A stretch of 17,172 nucleotides of DNA, taken from assembly GCA_016935595.1 (NCBI GenBank), contig JAFGQQ010000359.1, positions 1-17,172 of the forward strand, read 5' to 3'. Shown piece after piece: positions 7,350 through 15,783 of the stretch. The notes beneath the pieces were generated by a model that had not been told where the DNA came from, did no database searches, and saw nothing but the letters and a program-made list of their open reading frames with translations. Position 1 is the stretch's first letter. Every line of letters starts with the position of its first letter. A program made the position numbers and the translations under genes. This DNA comes from Bacteroidales bacterium. GTDB lineage: Bacteria > Bacteroidota > Bacteroidia > Bacteroidales > UBA10428.

Positions 7350-8458
7350 TGTTAATAGAAAATATTAAGCAAAGTAATTCTAATTTAAGAGTAAAGGAAG
7401 TAATAAAAAAAGATGGGATTCCAATCATTCTATATGGAGCAGCCTTGGCAGCTGAGTATCTTTATAATGATTTTGTGAAAGATGGAATTTGTTTTGATGA
7501 AGTAGCTGTCGATAGATCATACTTAGGTTTTAAAACTGAGTTTTTTGGCAATGAGATAATGGCTATAGAAGATATTTATCTCCATTATAGTTTAGTAAGT
7601 ATTGTGATTGGTTTTTATGTAAATGATCTTTCAATAATAGAACAAAAGATCGAAAAGTTAAAACAGAGTGGTCTGAATATTTCAAAGGTGCTTATGCCCG
7701 ATATTTCATTGATAATCTCCCCTGAAAGAGTTTTTAGGTATGATTTTATAGAAGCAAATTCTTGTAACTTTCAGTGGTTGTATGAAAATCTCGAGGATGA
7801 AAAATCAAAGAAAGTGCTTATAGCTTTTATAAATCAAAGGATCAATATGCAGCTGGGGTACCTCGATAAGTTAAAAGAGGACAATCAGTATTTCCCATCT
7901 TCATTTTTCAGTTATAATGAGAAGGAAGTATTTATTGATTGTGGTGCATATGATGGGGATACTATAGGACAATTTATTGAAGTCCTTAAAGATCATAAAA
8001 TTAAAGGCTTCGAAGCAATTTATGCCTTTGAGCCTGATCCAAAAAATTTTGAAGCGTTGTATGAAAAACATAAATACCTCAAAGTGATCTCTTTTATAAA
8101 TAAAGGAGTATGGAGTGAGGATGCAACTTTATACTTCAGGAGTGGAGAAGAAATGATGTCTATGCTGGCTGCCGAAGGGAATATTACTGTTGAAGTAACC
8201 ACAATTGACAAAACTCTTAATGGAAGACAGGCAAGTTTTATCAAGATGGATATACAGGGAGCAGAACTTGAAGCTTTGAAGGGTGCCGAAAAAACAATTA
8301 TTAAATACTCTCCAAAACTTGCAATTTGTGTTTATCATAACAAGGAAGATTTAATTGAAATACCTAAATATATTAAGAAAATTAACTCCAATTATAAGAT
8401 TTATTTAAGAGCTCACGAAATCAAAGCCGCTGAAGTTGTTTTATATGCAGTTGTTTGA
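7349..8458 (+). CDS. Two-domain FkbM-family methyltransferase
   Basis: This 369-residue SAM-dependent methyltransferase probably O-methylates a sugar or modifies the group made by its neighbours. The C-terminal domain has the FkbM signature: FIDCGAYDGDT (195-205, SAM-binding motif I), AFEPDPKNFEAL (226-237, acidic end of strand 2), and FIKMDIQGAELEALKGAE (297-314). Residues about 20-130 form a separate N-terminal part beginning IPIILYGAALAAEYL (24-38). This resembles a small Rossmann-like sensing or substrate domain seen in a subset of FkbM proteins, so the protein is longer than a single-domain FkbM enzyme (about 230-280 residues). Its ATG overlaps the stop of the SDR gene by one base. It is the last gene of the tight block; 138 non-coding bases follow. 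Confidence 0.83.
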   Translation: MLIENIKQSNSNLRVKEVIKKDGIPIILYGAALAAEYLYNDFVKDGICFDEVAVDRSYLGFKTEFFGNEIMAIEDIYLHYSLVSIVIGFYVNDLSIIEQKIEKLKQSGLNISKVLMPDISLIISPERVFRYDFIEANSCNFQWLYENLEDEKSKKVLIAFINQRINMQLGYLDKLKEDNQYFPSSFFSYNEKEVFIDCGAYDGDTIGQFIEVLKDHKIKGFEAIYAFEPDPKNFEALYEKHKYLKVISFINKGVWSEDATLYFRSGEEMMSMLAAEGNITVEVTTIDKTLNGRQASFIKMDIQGAELEALKGAEKTIIKYSPKLAICVYHNKEDLIEIPKYIKKINSNYKIYLRAHEIKAAEVVLYAVV

Positions 8459-8596
8459 CTAGATAATTATATCGAAGGTGAAAGATATAAAAAGAATTCT
8501 ATTCTATTGGCAAGTTCAATAATATGGGTTCCTTTACAATCTCAGTTAATGAATTAGTTTAAAGTTGATCAAAAAGTTACATCAACTTCAAATACA
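8459..8596. other. Intergenic gap between methyltransferase and GT2 genes
   Basis: This 138-base gap breaks the otherwise tight spacing. It contains an inverted repeat near its right end, described separately, and one 12-codon frame from the ATG at 8524 that I do not consider a gene. No terminator with a T run and no clear TAnnTTTG element is visible. Confidence 0.4.
8562..8588. promoter_or_regulatory. Inverted repeat just before the GT2 start codon
   Basis: AAGTTGAT (8562-8569) and ATCAACTT (8581-8588) form a perfect 8-base inverted repeat with an 11-base spacer, ending eight bases before the ATG at 8597. In RNA it would make a weak A+U-rich hairpin right before the start codon and could damp translation. 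In DNA it could be a protein site. No T run follows, so a terminator is unlikely. The function is inferred only from position. Confidence 0.35.
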
Positions 8597-9646
8597 ATGT
8601 ATATGCCTAAGGAGTTATTGAAAGAACCTATTACTATTACAAAACAAAAATGGGATAAGAGTATAATTCCCTTAGTTAGTATTTCATGTATCACCTATAA
8701 TCATGAAGAATATATTCGTGATTCAATTGAAGGTTTTCTAATGCAAAAAACAACATTCCCAGTTGAAATTCTAATTCATGATGATGCTTCCACTGATAAA
8801 ACCTCAGAAATAATTCGCGAATATGAGAAAAAATTCCCTGACTTAATTTTTCCAATTTTTCAAAAGGTAAATCAATATTCAAAAGGTATTAATATTCCGT
8901 TAACATTTCAATATCCAAGGGCACGCGGCAAGTATTATGGAGGCGCTGAAGGTGACGACTACTGGATCGACCCTTATAAATTGCAAAAGCAAGTAGACTT
9001 TTTGGAGGCCAATCCGGAATATGGATTGGTGCATACAGAGCTAGATCACTATTACGTAACAAAGGGAAGGTATGTTAAAAATCATTGGAAAACGAGTGGA
9101 GTCACTAACCAATCGGGCGATCTTTATGAATCTATTTTAGGAGGTCAAGGTAGCATGATTTATGCCTGTACAGCTTGTTTTAAAACAAACCTTATAGAAG
9201 ATATTGATTTAAGCAAATTCAGTAAGTATTTATTTGGCGATATACCTCTATGGCTACATATTGCATCAAAGGCAAGAATTGGTTATATAAATGAATCAAC
9301 TGCTGTTCGCAATGTACTACCTTTCTCTGCTACACAGGGTAGAAGTTTTAATTATAAATTGAAGTGCATTGAGTCAAGTTTATTGGTTTTTAATGATTTT
9401 AACAAAATCAGACAGTTTAGTAAAGTTACTTTCAAGAAATATATGCAGATACAAAATCAAAATATTTGTAAATTATGTTATCAGTTTCGAACACAATTTT
9501 ATCTTTTTGATGAACATTTTAAAAAATTGGAAGATAATTATAGAACAACAGAAATTAAATTGATGAGATTTTTTTTTAAGAATAGAATCCCAATCTTTCT
9601 TTCAAATGTAATTCTTAAAATTATTCGGTTTTTTTCTAAACTTTAA
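8597..9646 (+). CDS. Glycosyltransferase family 2 (GT-A fold)
   Basis: This 349-residue inverting glycosyltransferase is predicted to add one sugar to the lipid-linked repeat unit at the cytoplasmic face of the membrane. It shows the GT2 landmarks: PLVSISCITYNHEEYIRDSI (25-44) as first strand and helix, ILIHDDASTDKT (58-69) for nucleotide binding, and GGAEGDDYWIDPYKLQKQ (115-132), whose Asp-Asp is the metal-binding DxD equivalent. The family name is secure. Donor and acceptor are unknown. The C-terminal 60 residues are basic and hydrophobic and end in FLSNVILKIIRFFSKL, which suggests membrane association. ATG 8597 is taken as the start, and ATG 8603 is an equally placed alternative. The next gene starts three bases after the stop. 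Confidence 0.85.
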   Translation: MYMPKELLKEPITITKQKWDKSIIPLVSISCITYNHEEYIRDSIEGFLMQKTTFPVEILIHDDASTDKTSEIIREYEKKFPDLIFPIFQKVNQYSKGINIPLTFQYPRARGKYYGGAEGDDYWIDPYKLQKQVDFLEANPEYGLVHTELDHYYVTKGRYVKNHWKTSGVTNQSGDLYESILGGQGSMIYACTACFKTNLIEDIDLSKFSKYLFGDIPLWLHIASKARIGYINESTAVRNVLPFSATQGRSFNYKLKCIESSLLVFNDFNKIRQFSKVTFKKYMQIQNQNICKLCYQFRTQFYLFDEHFKKLEDNYRTTEIKLMRFFFKNRIPIFLSNVILKIIRFFSKL

Positions 9647-9649
9647 TAA

Positions 9650-10597
9650 ATGAATGAAATTGATAATATTATATCTGCACCTATTCTTCTGATAGCATTT
9701 AATCGTCCTATTAATACTGAAGTGGTTTTTCAAAAAATAAGAGATGCACATCCGACCAAGTTATATGTAACTGTTGATGGACCGCGATTTAATAAAGATG
9801 GAGAAAAAGAATTAGTAGACAAGGTAAAGCAAATCGTCTTAAATGTAGACTGGCCTTGCAATGTATATTATAGGTTTAATGAAAGAAATATTGGCGCAGA
9901 AATTACAATTGTAGATTCTATATCTTGGGTCTTAGAAAAAGAAGATTATGTTATAATATTAGAGGATGATATAGTTGCCCCAATTTCTTTTTTTTCTTTT
10001 GCTCAAGAAATGTTGGAAAAATATATAAATGAAGAAAGAATTTGGGCTATTACAGGAGTAAATTTCACACCCATAACAATAGAAGATAATTCAGACTATT
10101 TTTTTGCTAAGTATGGTCATACTTGGGGATGGGCAACGTGGAAGAGATTTTGGAAATATTTTGATCTAAATATTGATGTTCAAGATGAGCATTTAAATAT
10201 AAGGTTCTTAAGAAAAATTACTAATAGTAATAAGGAACTTAAATACTATAGAAATAAGTTTAAAAGAATTAAGAAGAATGGTGTTGGAAATAGTACTTGG
10301 GATAACATAGCTTCATATATTCACAGAACTAAGAATTTATTATATATAATTCCCAGAGTAAATCTAATCTCAAATATTGGTACTTATGGATTGCACGCAC
10401 AAGAAAGAACAAAATATCATTTTACAAAATATGACGAAAAATTTTCCGTAAAGAAACATCCACAATCAATAGAATGTAATACAAGATATGACATATACCA
10501 TTTTGATAATTACATAATTAAAGGGAAATCTTTTTATTTAAAAGTAATAAGAAAAATTTCAAGATTAATCAAAAATGGAAATTATAAATTGTTATAA
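9650..10597 (+). CDS. GT-A-fold glycosyltransferase (HlpA-like / GNT-I-like)
   Basis: This 315-residue protein is probably a second glycosyltransferase. It has the order of a GT-A fold: APILLIAFNRP (10-20), LYVTVDGPRF (38-47), RFNERNIGAE (75-84), then VIILEDDIVAPISFF (101-115) with the acidic EDD triplet (105-107), and HTWGWATWKRFWKYFD (157-172). The EDD and TWGWATWKR combination is found in proteins often labelled hemolytic protein HlpA-like, which are related to the GNT-I/GT13-like transferases; that label is from memory, and a hemolysin role is not implied. Metal binding by the EDD triplet is likely. The C-terminus is strongly basic. The iron-sulfur protein gene begins within its last 23 bases. 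Acceptor and donor cannot be predicted. Confidence 0.75.
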   Translation: MNEIDNIISAPILLIAFNRPINTEVVFQKIRDAHPTKLYVTVDGPRFNKDGEKELVDKVKQIVLNVDWPCNVYYRFNERNIGAEITIVDSISWVLEKEDYVIILEDDIVAPISFFSFAQEMLEKYINEERIWAITGVNFTPITIEDNSDYFFAKYGHTWGWATWKRFWKYFDLNIDVQDEHLNIRFLRKITNSNKELKYYRNKFKRIKKNGVGNSTWDNIASYIHRTKNLLYIIPRVNLISNIGTYGLHAQERTKYHFTKYDEKFSVKKHPQSIECNTRYDIYHFDNYIIKGKSFYLKVIRKISRLIKNGNYKLL

Positions 10598-11972
10598 GCA
10601 ATTAGAATCAATAAAAAATAATTTTTGTATAGGATGCGGTATATGTAGTTTATATGGACTTGAGGTATTTTTGGACGATTATGGAAAATATCAAGCAAAG
10701 GGAGAATCTAAAAACGAAAGGGATTGTATAAATATTTTAAAAAACTGTCCTTTTTCATCATATTCAATGAATGAAGATGAATTAGCTTCATTATTTTTCA
10801 AAGATAAGTCAATGCATAATAGATATTTAGGGACTTATTTAAGTAATTATATTGGACATGTAACTAATGACAACTATAGATTAAGATCTAGTTCTGGAGG
10901 AATTATTACATGGTTACTTTTGAATTTATTAAAAGAAAAGAAAATAACTGAAGCCGTTTTTGTTGGAGAAAGCGAAGATAAGAATGTCCTTTTTGAATAT
11001 AAAATATCTTCCAATGAACAAGAAATCATAGATGGAGCTTCCTCAAAGTATTATCCAGTTGAGTTATCTAAAGTCTTGTCAAAAATAGAAAAAAATATAG
11101 GTGAGTATGCAATAGTCGCACTACCTTGTTTTACAAAAGGAATCAGGTATTTACAAATGCAAAATGATGTTTTTAAAGACAGAATTAAATTCATTATTTC
11201 ACCAGTTTGCGGACATTTAAAAAGCAAGCATTATGCAGATTTTTTGACTTGGCAAAAAGGGTTAAATCCATATAATATTGCTAATATAAATTTCAGAAAG
11301 AAGTATATTGATTTACCTGCCTCACAATATGGAACAGAGTTCAAAATCAAAGAAGCGAAAAGAATAATAACTTATGCATTTAAAAATGAATCATTTGATA
11401 TGGCCTTAAATTGGGGGCATGGAATGTTTAAATATCCTGCCTGCGATTATTGTGATGATATTTTTGGAGAGTTATCAGATATATCAGTGGGTGATGCTTG
11501 GCTTAAAGACTATATGTCAGATTATAAAGGTAATTCAATTATCATAATTAGGAATAATGTCTTTCAAAAGCTATTAAAAAAAGGATTAGCAAATAGAGAT
11601 TTATTTTTAAATGAGGTTAATACAGATACTATTATTGCTAGCCAGTTAGGAGGCATAAGAAACAAAAGAGAAGATTTGACATATCGTTTATATTTGAAAG
11701 CCAAAAATAAAGAATGGTATCCTCCCAAACGTGTTAAATCAAGTAATAAAAATATTAATCTAAAACGTAAACGAATAATAAAGCAAAGAATGAAGATTTG
11801 TTTTCTTTCTCATGAAATGTTTCATATCGCCAAAAAACAAAAAGACTTAAATATTTTTATTTCAAGATTATCTCCTGAAATAATTAAATACAAACTGTTA
11901 TATACTAACAAATTTCAAAGGGCACTAAAAATAATCAAATACCTATTTAATAAGACACTAATAAATAAATGA
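10575..11972 (+). CDS. F420-hydrogenase/dehydrogenase beta-subunit-like iron-sulfur protein
   Basis: This 465-residue protein resembles the FrhB/FdhB family of flavin and iron-sulfur proteins that pass electrons. The N-terminus has CIGCGIC (Cys18, 21, 24) with CP at 58-59 completing a likely 4Fe-4S ligand set; Cys51 is also nearby. RSSSGGI (104-110), LPC with Cys185, SPVCGH with Cys212, and PACDYCDDIFGELSDISVGD (from about 288, Cys290 and Cys293) are typical of the N- and C-terminal FrhB domains. It lacks the second ferredoxin-type CxxCxxC cluster of longer relatives. Residues about 390-465 form a basic extension. The start inside the previous gene (23-base overlap) is needed, because the next Met (65) would remove the cysteine motif. 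It overlaps the pyruvyl transferase gene by four bases, and the two families often occur together in Bacteroidota polysaccharide loci. Its role there is not established; a reductive sugar modification is one possibility. Confidence 0.82.
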   Translation: MEIINCYKQLESIKNNFCIGCGICSLYGLEVFLDDYGKYQAKGESKNERDCINILKNCPFSSYSMNEDELASLFFKDKSMHNRYLGTYLSNYIGHVTNDNYRLRSSSGGIITWLLLNLLKEKKITEAVFVGESEDKNVLFEYKISSNEQEIIDGASSKYYPVELSKVLSKIEKNIGEYAIVALPCFTKGIRYLQMQNDVFKDRIKFIISPVCGHLKSKHYADFLTWQKGLNPYNIANINFRKKYIDLPASQYGTEFKIKEAKRIITYAFKNESFDMALNWGHGMFKYPACDYCDDIFGELSDISVGDAWLKDYMSDYKGNSIIIIRNNVFQKLLKKGLANRDLFLNEVNTDTIIASQLGGIRNKREDLTYRLYLKAKNKEWYPPKRVKSSNKNINLKRKRIIKQRMKICFLSHEMFHIAKKQKDLNIFISRLSPEIIKYKLLYTNKFQRALKIIKYLFNKTLINK

Positions 11973-13081
11973 GAATAGGCATATTAACTTTTCAATATGG
12001 ATATAATTATGGTGCGATTTTTCAATGTTATGCGCTGCAGAAATATTTAGAAAAATGCAATCATGATGTAAGGATTATAAATTATATACCTCCAAATATC
12101 AAAAACAAACCTTATTGGAAAGAAATTTTCAGCAAGCATATTTCCATTGTTAGGATTAGAAAAATTTTAAAAAAAATTAAATATGCTTCTTTACAAAAAG
12201 AATCATTCGATTCTTTTAGGAATAGATATCTTAATCTTACAGATTTTTATACATATGATAGGCTTTCAAATATATCGGATGAATTTGATGCCATAATAGT
12301 TGGAAGCGATCAAATTTGGAATCCAAGTCAACATAATTTAGGCTCATATTTTCTATCTCATTTAAATTCTTATTATGGTAAGCGCATTAGTTATGCTCCA
12401 TGTTGTGCTTTTAATAAAATTGAATCACACAATAAGCTAAAATTAGCAAGCGCTTTAGATAAGTTTCAGGCAATTTCAGTCAGAAATGAAGAAACAGCAA
12501 AATTTGTTTTAGATCTTACAAAAATTAATCCGCCTATAGTTGTTGATCCGGTTCTTTTATGGGATTTCAATGAGTTGATTAACAACAAGCCGTTAATTCA
12601 GGACGATTATATTTTTACTTATATATTAGGTAGTGAAATAAAAGGACGACATAAATACATAATTGAAAGGATAAAGAAGAATTTTAAAAAAAATATATGC
12701 GTTGTAACTGTTATTCAAACTGAGAATAATCCTCAAATATTTAAGTGGCCTGATAAAATATTTTACAATGCTCACCCAATTGAATGGTTAAATTTGTTAT
12801 ATTATTCCTCGTTTGTTTATACAGATTCCTTTCACGGAGTGCTTTTCAGCCTTAAATTTAATAAGTCATTTATAGCATATTATAATGAAATGGCAAGAGC
12901 CTCTCGTTTTATTGATTTAATCCATAGATATACCAACCTAAAAAATTATATCGTAGAAAGTTTTGATGATGCAATTGAGAAAAATTCATTCCGGGAGAAA
13001 ATTGATTATATTAAGTTAAACGAGCAAATGAAATTTGAAATAGATAAATCTATAGTATTTCTTAAAAATTCTCTAATTTAA
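11969..13081 (+). CDS. Polysaccharide pyruvyl transferase family protein
   Basis: This 370-residue protein is predicted to transfer a pyruvyl group from phosphoenolpyruvate to a sugar of the repeat unit, forming an acidic ketal (CsaB/WcaK family, GT-B-like fold). Landmarks are ILTFQYGYNYGAIFQCYALQ (5-24), IIVGSDQIWNP (109-119), and YTDSFHGVLF (284-293). The SFHG motif is characteristic, with His289 in the expected active-site position. The 4-base ATGA overlap with the iron-sulfur gene indicates translational coupling. A pyruvylated or otherwise acidic polysaccharide is therefore likely, although not all members of this family have been shown to be pyruvyl transferases. About 95 non-coding bases follow. 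Confidence 0.85.
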   Translation: MRIGILTFQYGYNYGAIFQCYALQKYLEKCNHDVRIINYIPPNIKNKPYWKEIFSKHISIVRIRKILKKIKYASLQKESFDSFRNRYLNLTDFYTYDRLSNISDEFDAIIVGSDQIWNPSQHNLGSYFLSHLNSYYGKRISYAPCCAFNKIESHNKLKLASALDKFQAISVRNEETAKFVLDLTKINPPIVVDPVLLWDFNELINNKPLIQDDYIFTYILGSEIKGRHKYIIERIKKNFKKNICVVTVIQTENNPQIFKWPDKIFYNAHPIEWLNLLYYSSFVYTDSFHGVLFSLKFNKSFIAYYNEMARASRFIDLIHRYTNLKNYIVESFDDAIEKNSFREKIDYIKLNEQMKFEIDKSIVFLKNSLI

Positions 13082-13176
13082 AAATAGATCTTGAACAAGA
13101 GATAATATAATGATTAATACAGTTATATGAAATATTAATAACTCAAATTCTAATATTGTTTTTAGGTAAAAGATTA

Positions 13177-14358
13177 ATGAAAAAAATCCTATTTATACAC
13201 CATTCAGCAGCTTGGGGTGGAGCTTCTAATTGTATGATTAACTTAATCAATAATCTAGATCCATTACGTTTTGAAAGCGAAGTATTACTGCTTAAAAATT
13301 CAGTTATTGCTGATAAACTTAATGAAAATAATATAAAATATAAGATTGCAAAATCAAAATTTTATAATAAACACTACCGCTTTTTTGCTCATAGTGAAGC
13401 CGGATATGTTAAATGGTATCATCTTTATAACTTCATGATAAAAAGTATATCTTGGATTTTATCTCGTTATATATTATCAAAGAGAGAATTAGCCAGACAT
13501 ACTTTTGACATAGTTCATTTAAATTCATCAGTATTGACAGATTGGCTTGCTCCTGCAAAGCAAAGGGGAAAGGTAGTCATTCACATTAGAGAACCATTCA
13601 GAAAAGGCAAACTGGATTTTTTGAATTTTTTTTTTAAATCAATAATAAAGCAATATGCAGATCAAATAATTGCAATTAGTGAAGATAATGCTAGGCGTAT
13701 TAGTATTCCAGCTAAAACAGTAGTTATTTATGATTATTGTTCAATTCCTGTAAGAAAACCAATTAACAGTTCTTATGCTTCTAAAAAAGTACTCTATCTT
13801 GGGGGATCCAGTACTAGTAAAGGTTTTTACGCAATGGTTGACGCTCTTGATAATATAAATTCCGATGTAAAAGTATATTTTGGTGGTTTATATATAGAAA
13901 GTGTAAAACCGAGAAACATGATAGAATTTTTAAGATATTTCTTCTCCAATGCTAAGAAAAGAAATTCCGCTATTCAAAAGATTAAAAAACAAAATAATAC
14001 TAAGCTTATAGGATTGGTATATGAAGTTGACAATTATTTTGAGGAAGTTGCTTGTCTAGTTTCTCCTTTTTCTGTTCCTCATTTTTCGTGCCCCGTAATT
14101 GAGGCTTATGCCCACATGAAACCTGTAATAGGTTCGGATGTTGAAGGGATGGATGAAATTATACAGCATGAAATTACAGGACTGTTAGTAGCCAGAGATA
14201 ATCCATTGGCTTTAGCTAAAGCCATAAATTTAATTACTTCTGATAGCATAAAAGCTAAAAGGTTTGGAGAGGCAGGATATAAGATTGCCACAAAAAAATT
14301 TACATCAAAAAATATTAAACAACTTGAGAATATTTACGATAGACTATTTGTGAGTTAG
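13177..14358 (+). CDS. Glycosyltransferase family 4 (GT-B fold)
   Basis: This is a retaining GT-B glycosyltransferase of 393 residues. MKKILFIHHSAAWGGASNCM (1-20) is the classic N-terminal strand and Gly-rich loop. HIREP (136-140) is the usual acceptor-side motif. YLGGSSTSKGF (about 207-217) opens the C-terminal donor domain. CPVIEAYAHMKPVIGSDVEG carries Glu309 as the second glutamate of the E-x7-E motif. The first glutamate position is occupied by a non-acidic residue (SVPHFS), which is common in part of GT4. I chose the ATG at 13177 because the protein then begins directly with the family's first beta strand. An in-frame TTG at 13156 would add seven residues without homology. Donor and acceptor are unknown. 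Confidence 0.85.
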   Translation: MKKILFIHHSAAWGGASNCMINLINNLDPLRFESEVLLLKNSVIADKLNENNIKYKIAKSKFYNKHYRFFAHSEAGYVKWYHLYNFMIKSISWILSRYILSKRELARHTFDIVHLNSSVLTDWLAPAKQRGKVVIHIREPFRKGKLDFLNFFFKSIIKQYADQIIAISEDNARRISIPAKTVVIYDYCSIPVRKPINSSYASKKVLYLGGSSTSKGFYAMVDALDNINSDVKVYFGGLYIESVKPRNMIEFLRYFFSNAKKRNSAIQKIKKQNNTKLIGLVYEVDNYFEEVACLVSPFSVPHFSCPVIEAYAHMKPVIGSDVEGMDEIIQHEITGLLVARDNPLALAKAINLITSDSIKAKRFGEAGYKIATKKFTSKNIKQLENIYDRLFVS

Positions 14359-14435
14359 TATTGATGTAAATATTTATAGGATAGGTTTATGATTGCTTAA
14401 CAAAAAGCCCTGAAAATCAAGCAGTCAGGTTTTAT

Positions 14436-15725
14436 ATGAAGAAAAAATTTCAAATAACGGATTGGAGTATATTAATTACTGTTGCTTCAACAACTCTATA
14501 TGTCGTTTTTAGAAACCTAGGTCGTGAATTAGGTAGTTTTACTTTCTTATGGGCCCCAATTACTTTAATTTTAATTTTTGTTAAACGACCTACAACATTC
14601 AGAAGAGAACCTATAAGAATTATTTTGTTTTATGGTATTATAATGGTTGGCATATTACAATATGCATTATGGAGATATATGGATGAATGGAATCGAACTC
14701 ATATTTTATATGAGCTATATTATTTATTAATTATTACTACTATTTTAATATATTATTTAGAAAGGGGCGATTTAGCAAAATTGGCTCTACTTGGTAAATG
14801 GACATTTATTTTTATAATTGTTTCTCTATTAACAACAAATATTGCACTTTTTTTTGATCCATACTTAGTCAGGCAATCTGCAGCTACTGGCGAATTTACA
14901 CAATATCAGGAAAGAATATATAGAATATCAGGTACAATGAGCTATAGTTATTTGCAATCAATTGTATGTTTTATCCCGATTATTTTATATCATATTAAAA
15001 ATAAAAAACAGTTGGTATTTCCTTCAAAAATTCTAATAATAGTTCTTATATTAATATTAATTACACTAATTCGTGCTCAGGTATTTGCAAATGTATTAAT
15101 TGCGCTATTGATCACAGTACTGTCTATGGTAGGATCTAAAAAGAAAATTGTAACAATCATCTCAATTACTTTAATATGCATAGTTTTAATTTTTGTATCT
15201 AGATCATTTTATGCAAATATTTCAATCTCTTTGAGTTCATTATTTGAAACTAATTCAGAAATGTATAATAAACTGAGAGATTTTGCATATTTTATTGAAA
15301 ATCCAGAATTAGATAATACAACCGAAGCAGGGGATAGAGCATCACGTTATCCATTGCTTTTTAATGCTTTAATTGAAAGGCCAATCTTTGGGCACGCATC
15401 CTGCAATAATCCTATCAATATTTCAGGAGGGGCTCATCTATACTGGATGAATAGACTAACCTTATGGGGAATCCCTGGGTTTGCTCTATTTATTTTTATT
15501 CTATACAGAATATATAGAAAGGTACAATCTTTATTTGATTATAACTACAGGTTTTATTATTTTTCCTCAGTTATGGCATTTGTTTTTTTAGGATTAATAA
15601 AAGCAATAGGAGGGAGAGAATCATGGCTTTTATTAATCTTGGTTATTCCTGGGATATATTATCTTCCTCTACTAAATAAAGGTAAAAAGCGAAATAAAAA
15701 AATAAAACATTTTCTACCTGTTTAA
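14436..15725 (+). CDS. wzy: Wzy-like O-antigen polymerase
   Basis: This 429-residue membrane protein probably polymerises repeat units in the periplasm. It is mostly hydrophobic with about ten predicted membrane segments, for example near 12-50, 60-82, 88-110, 120-145, 168-187, 195-255 (several), 340-365, 375-395 and 400-420. A hydrophilic loop of about 80 residues lies before the last group. That loop and its flank contain RASRYPLLFNALIERPIFGH (301-320) and AHLYWMNRLTLWGIPGF (333-349). This resembles the hPifGxG then H-N-x-y and GipG pattern of the Wzy/WaaL O-antigen ligase-polymerase superfamily, with His334 in the conserved position. Sequence alone does not separate polymerase from ligase, but a polymerase is expected beside wzx and glycosyltransferases. 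The gene is very AT-rich, as wzy genes usually are. Confidence 0.8.
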   Translation: MKKKFQITDWSILITVASTTLYVVFRNLGRELGSFTFLWAPITLILIFVKRPTTFRREPIRIILFYGIIMVGILQYALWRYMDEWNRTHILYELYYLLIITTILIYYLERGDLAKLALLGKWTFIFIIVSLLTTNIALFFDPYLVRQSAATGEFTQYQERIYRISGTMSYSYLQSIVCFIPIILYHIKNKKQLVFPSKILIIVLILILITLIRAQVFANVLIALLITVLSMVGSKKKIVTIISITLICIVLIFVSRSFYANISISLSSLFETNSEMYNKLRDFAYFIENPELDNTTEAGDRASRYPLLFNALIERPIFGHASCNNPINISGGAHLYWMNRLTLWGIPGFALFIFILYRIYRKVQSLFDYNYRFYYFSSVMAFVFLGLIKAIGGRESWLLLILVIPGIYYLPLLNKGKKRNKKIKHFLPV

Positions 15726-15783
15726 AAATTAGAATTTCTCATTTTTTTATCATATTTTATATGAAATTGTTTTCAAGCAATAT

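Noticed and set aside
8524..8562. Twelve-codon frame starting at 8524
   Set aside because: It is too short, has no similarity that I recognise and has no distinct start context.
13089..13100. Palindrome TCTTGAACAAGA after the pyruvyl transferase gene
   Set aside because: The loop of two bases cannot form a good RNA hairpin and no T run follows. A 12-base palindrome of this kind may be chance.
13151..13158. TAATATTG as a promoter for the GT4 gene
   Set aside because: It has one mismatch to the consensus and no TTG at the expected upstream distance; in such AT-rich DNA near matches are frequent.
13156..13176. TTG start seven codons upstream of the GT4 gene
   Set aside because: The ATG at 13177 gives the normal first beta strand of the family, and the extra residues look like leader sequence.
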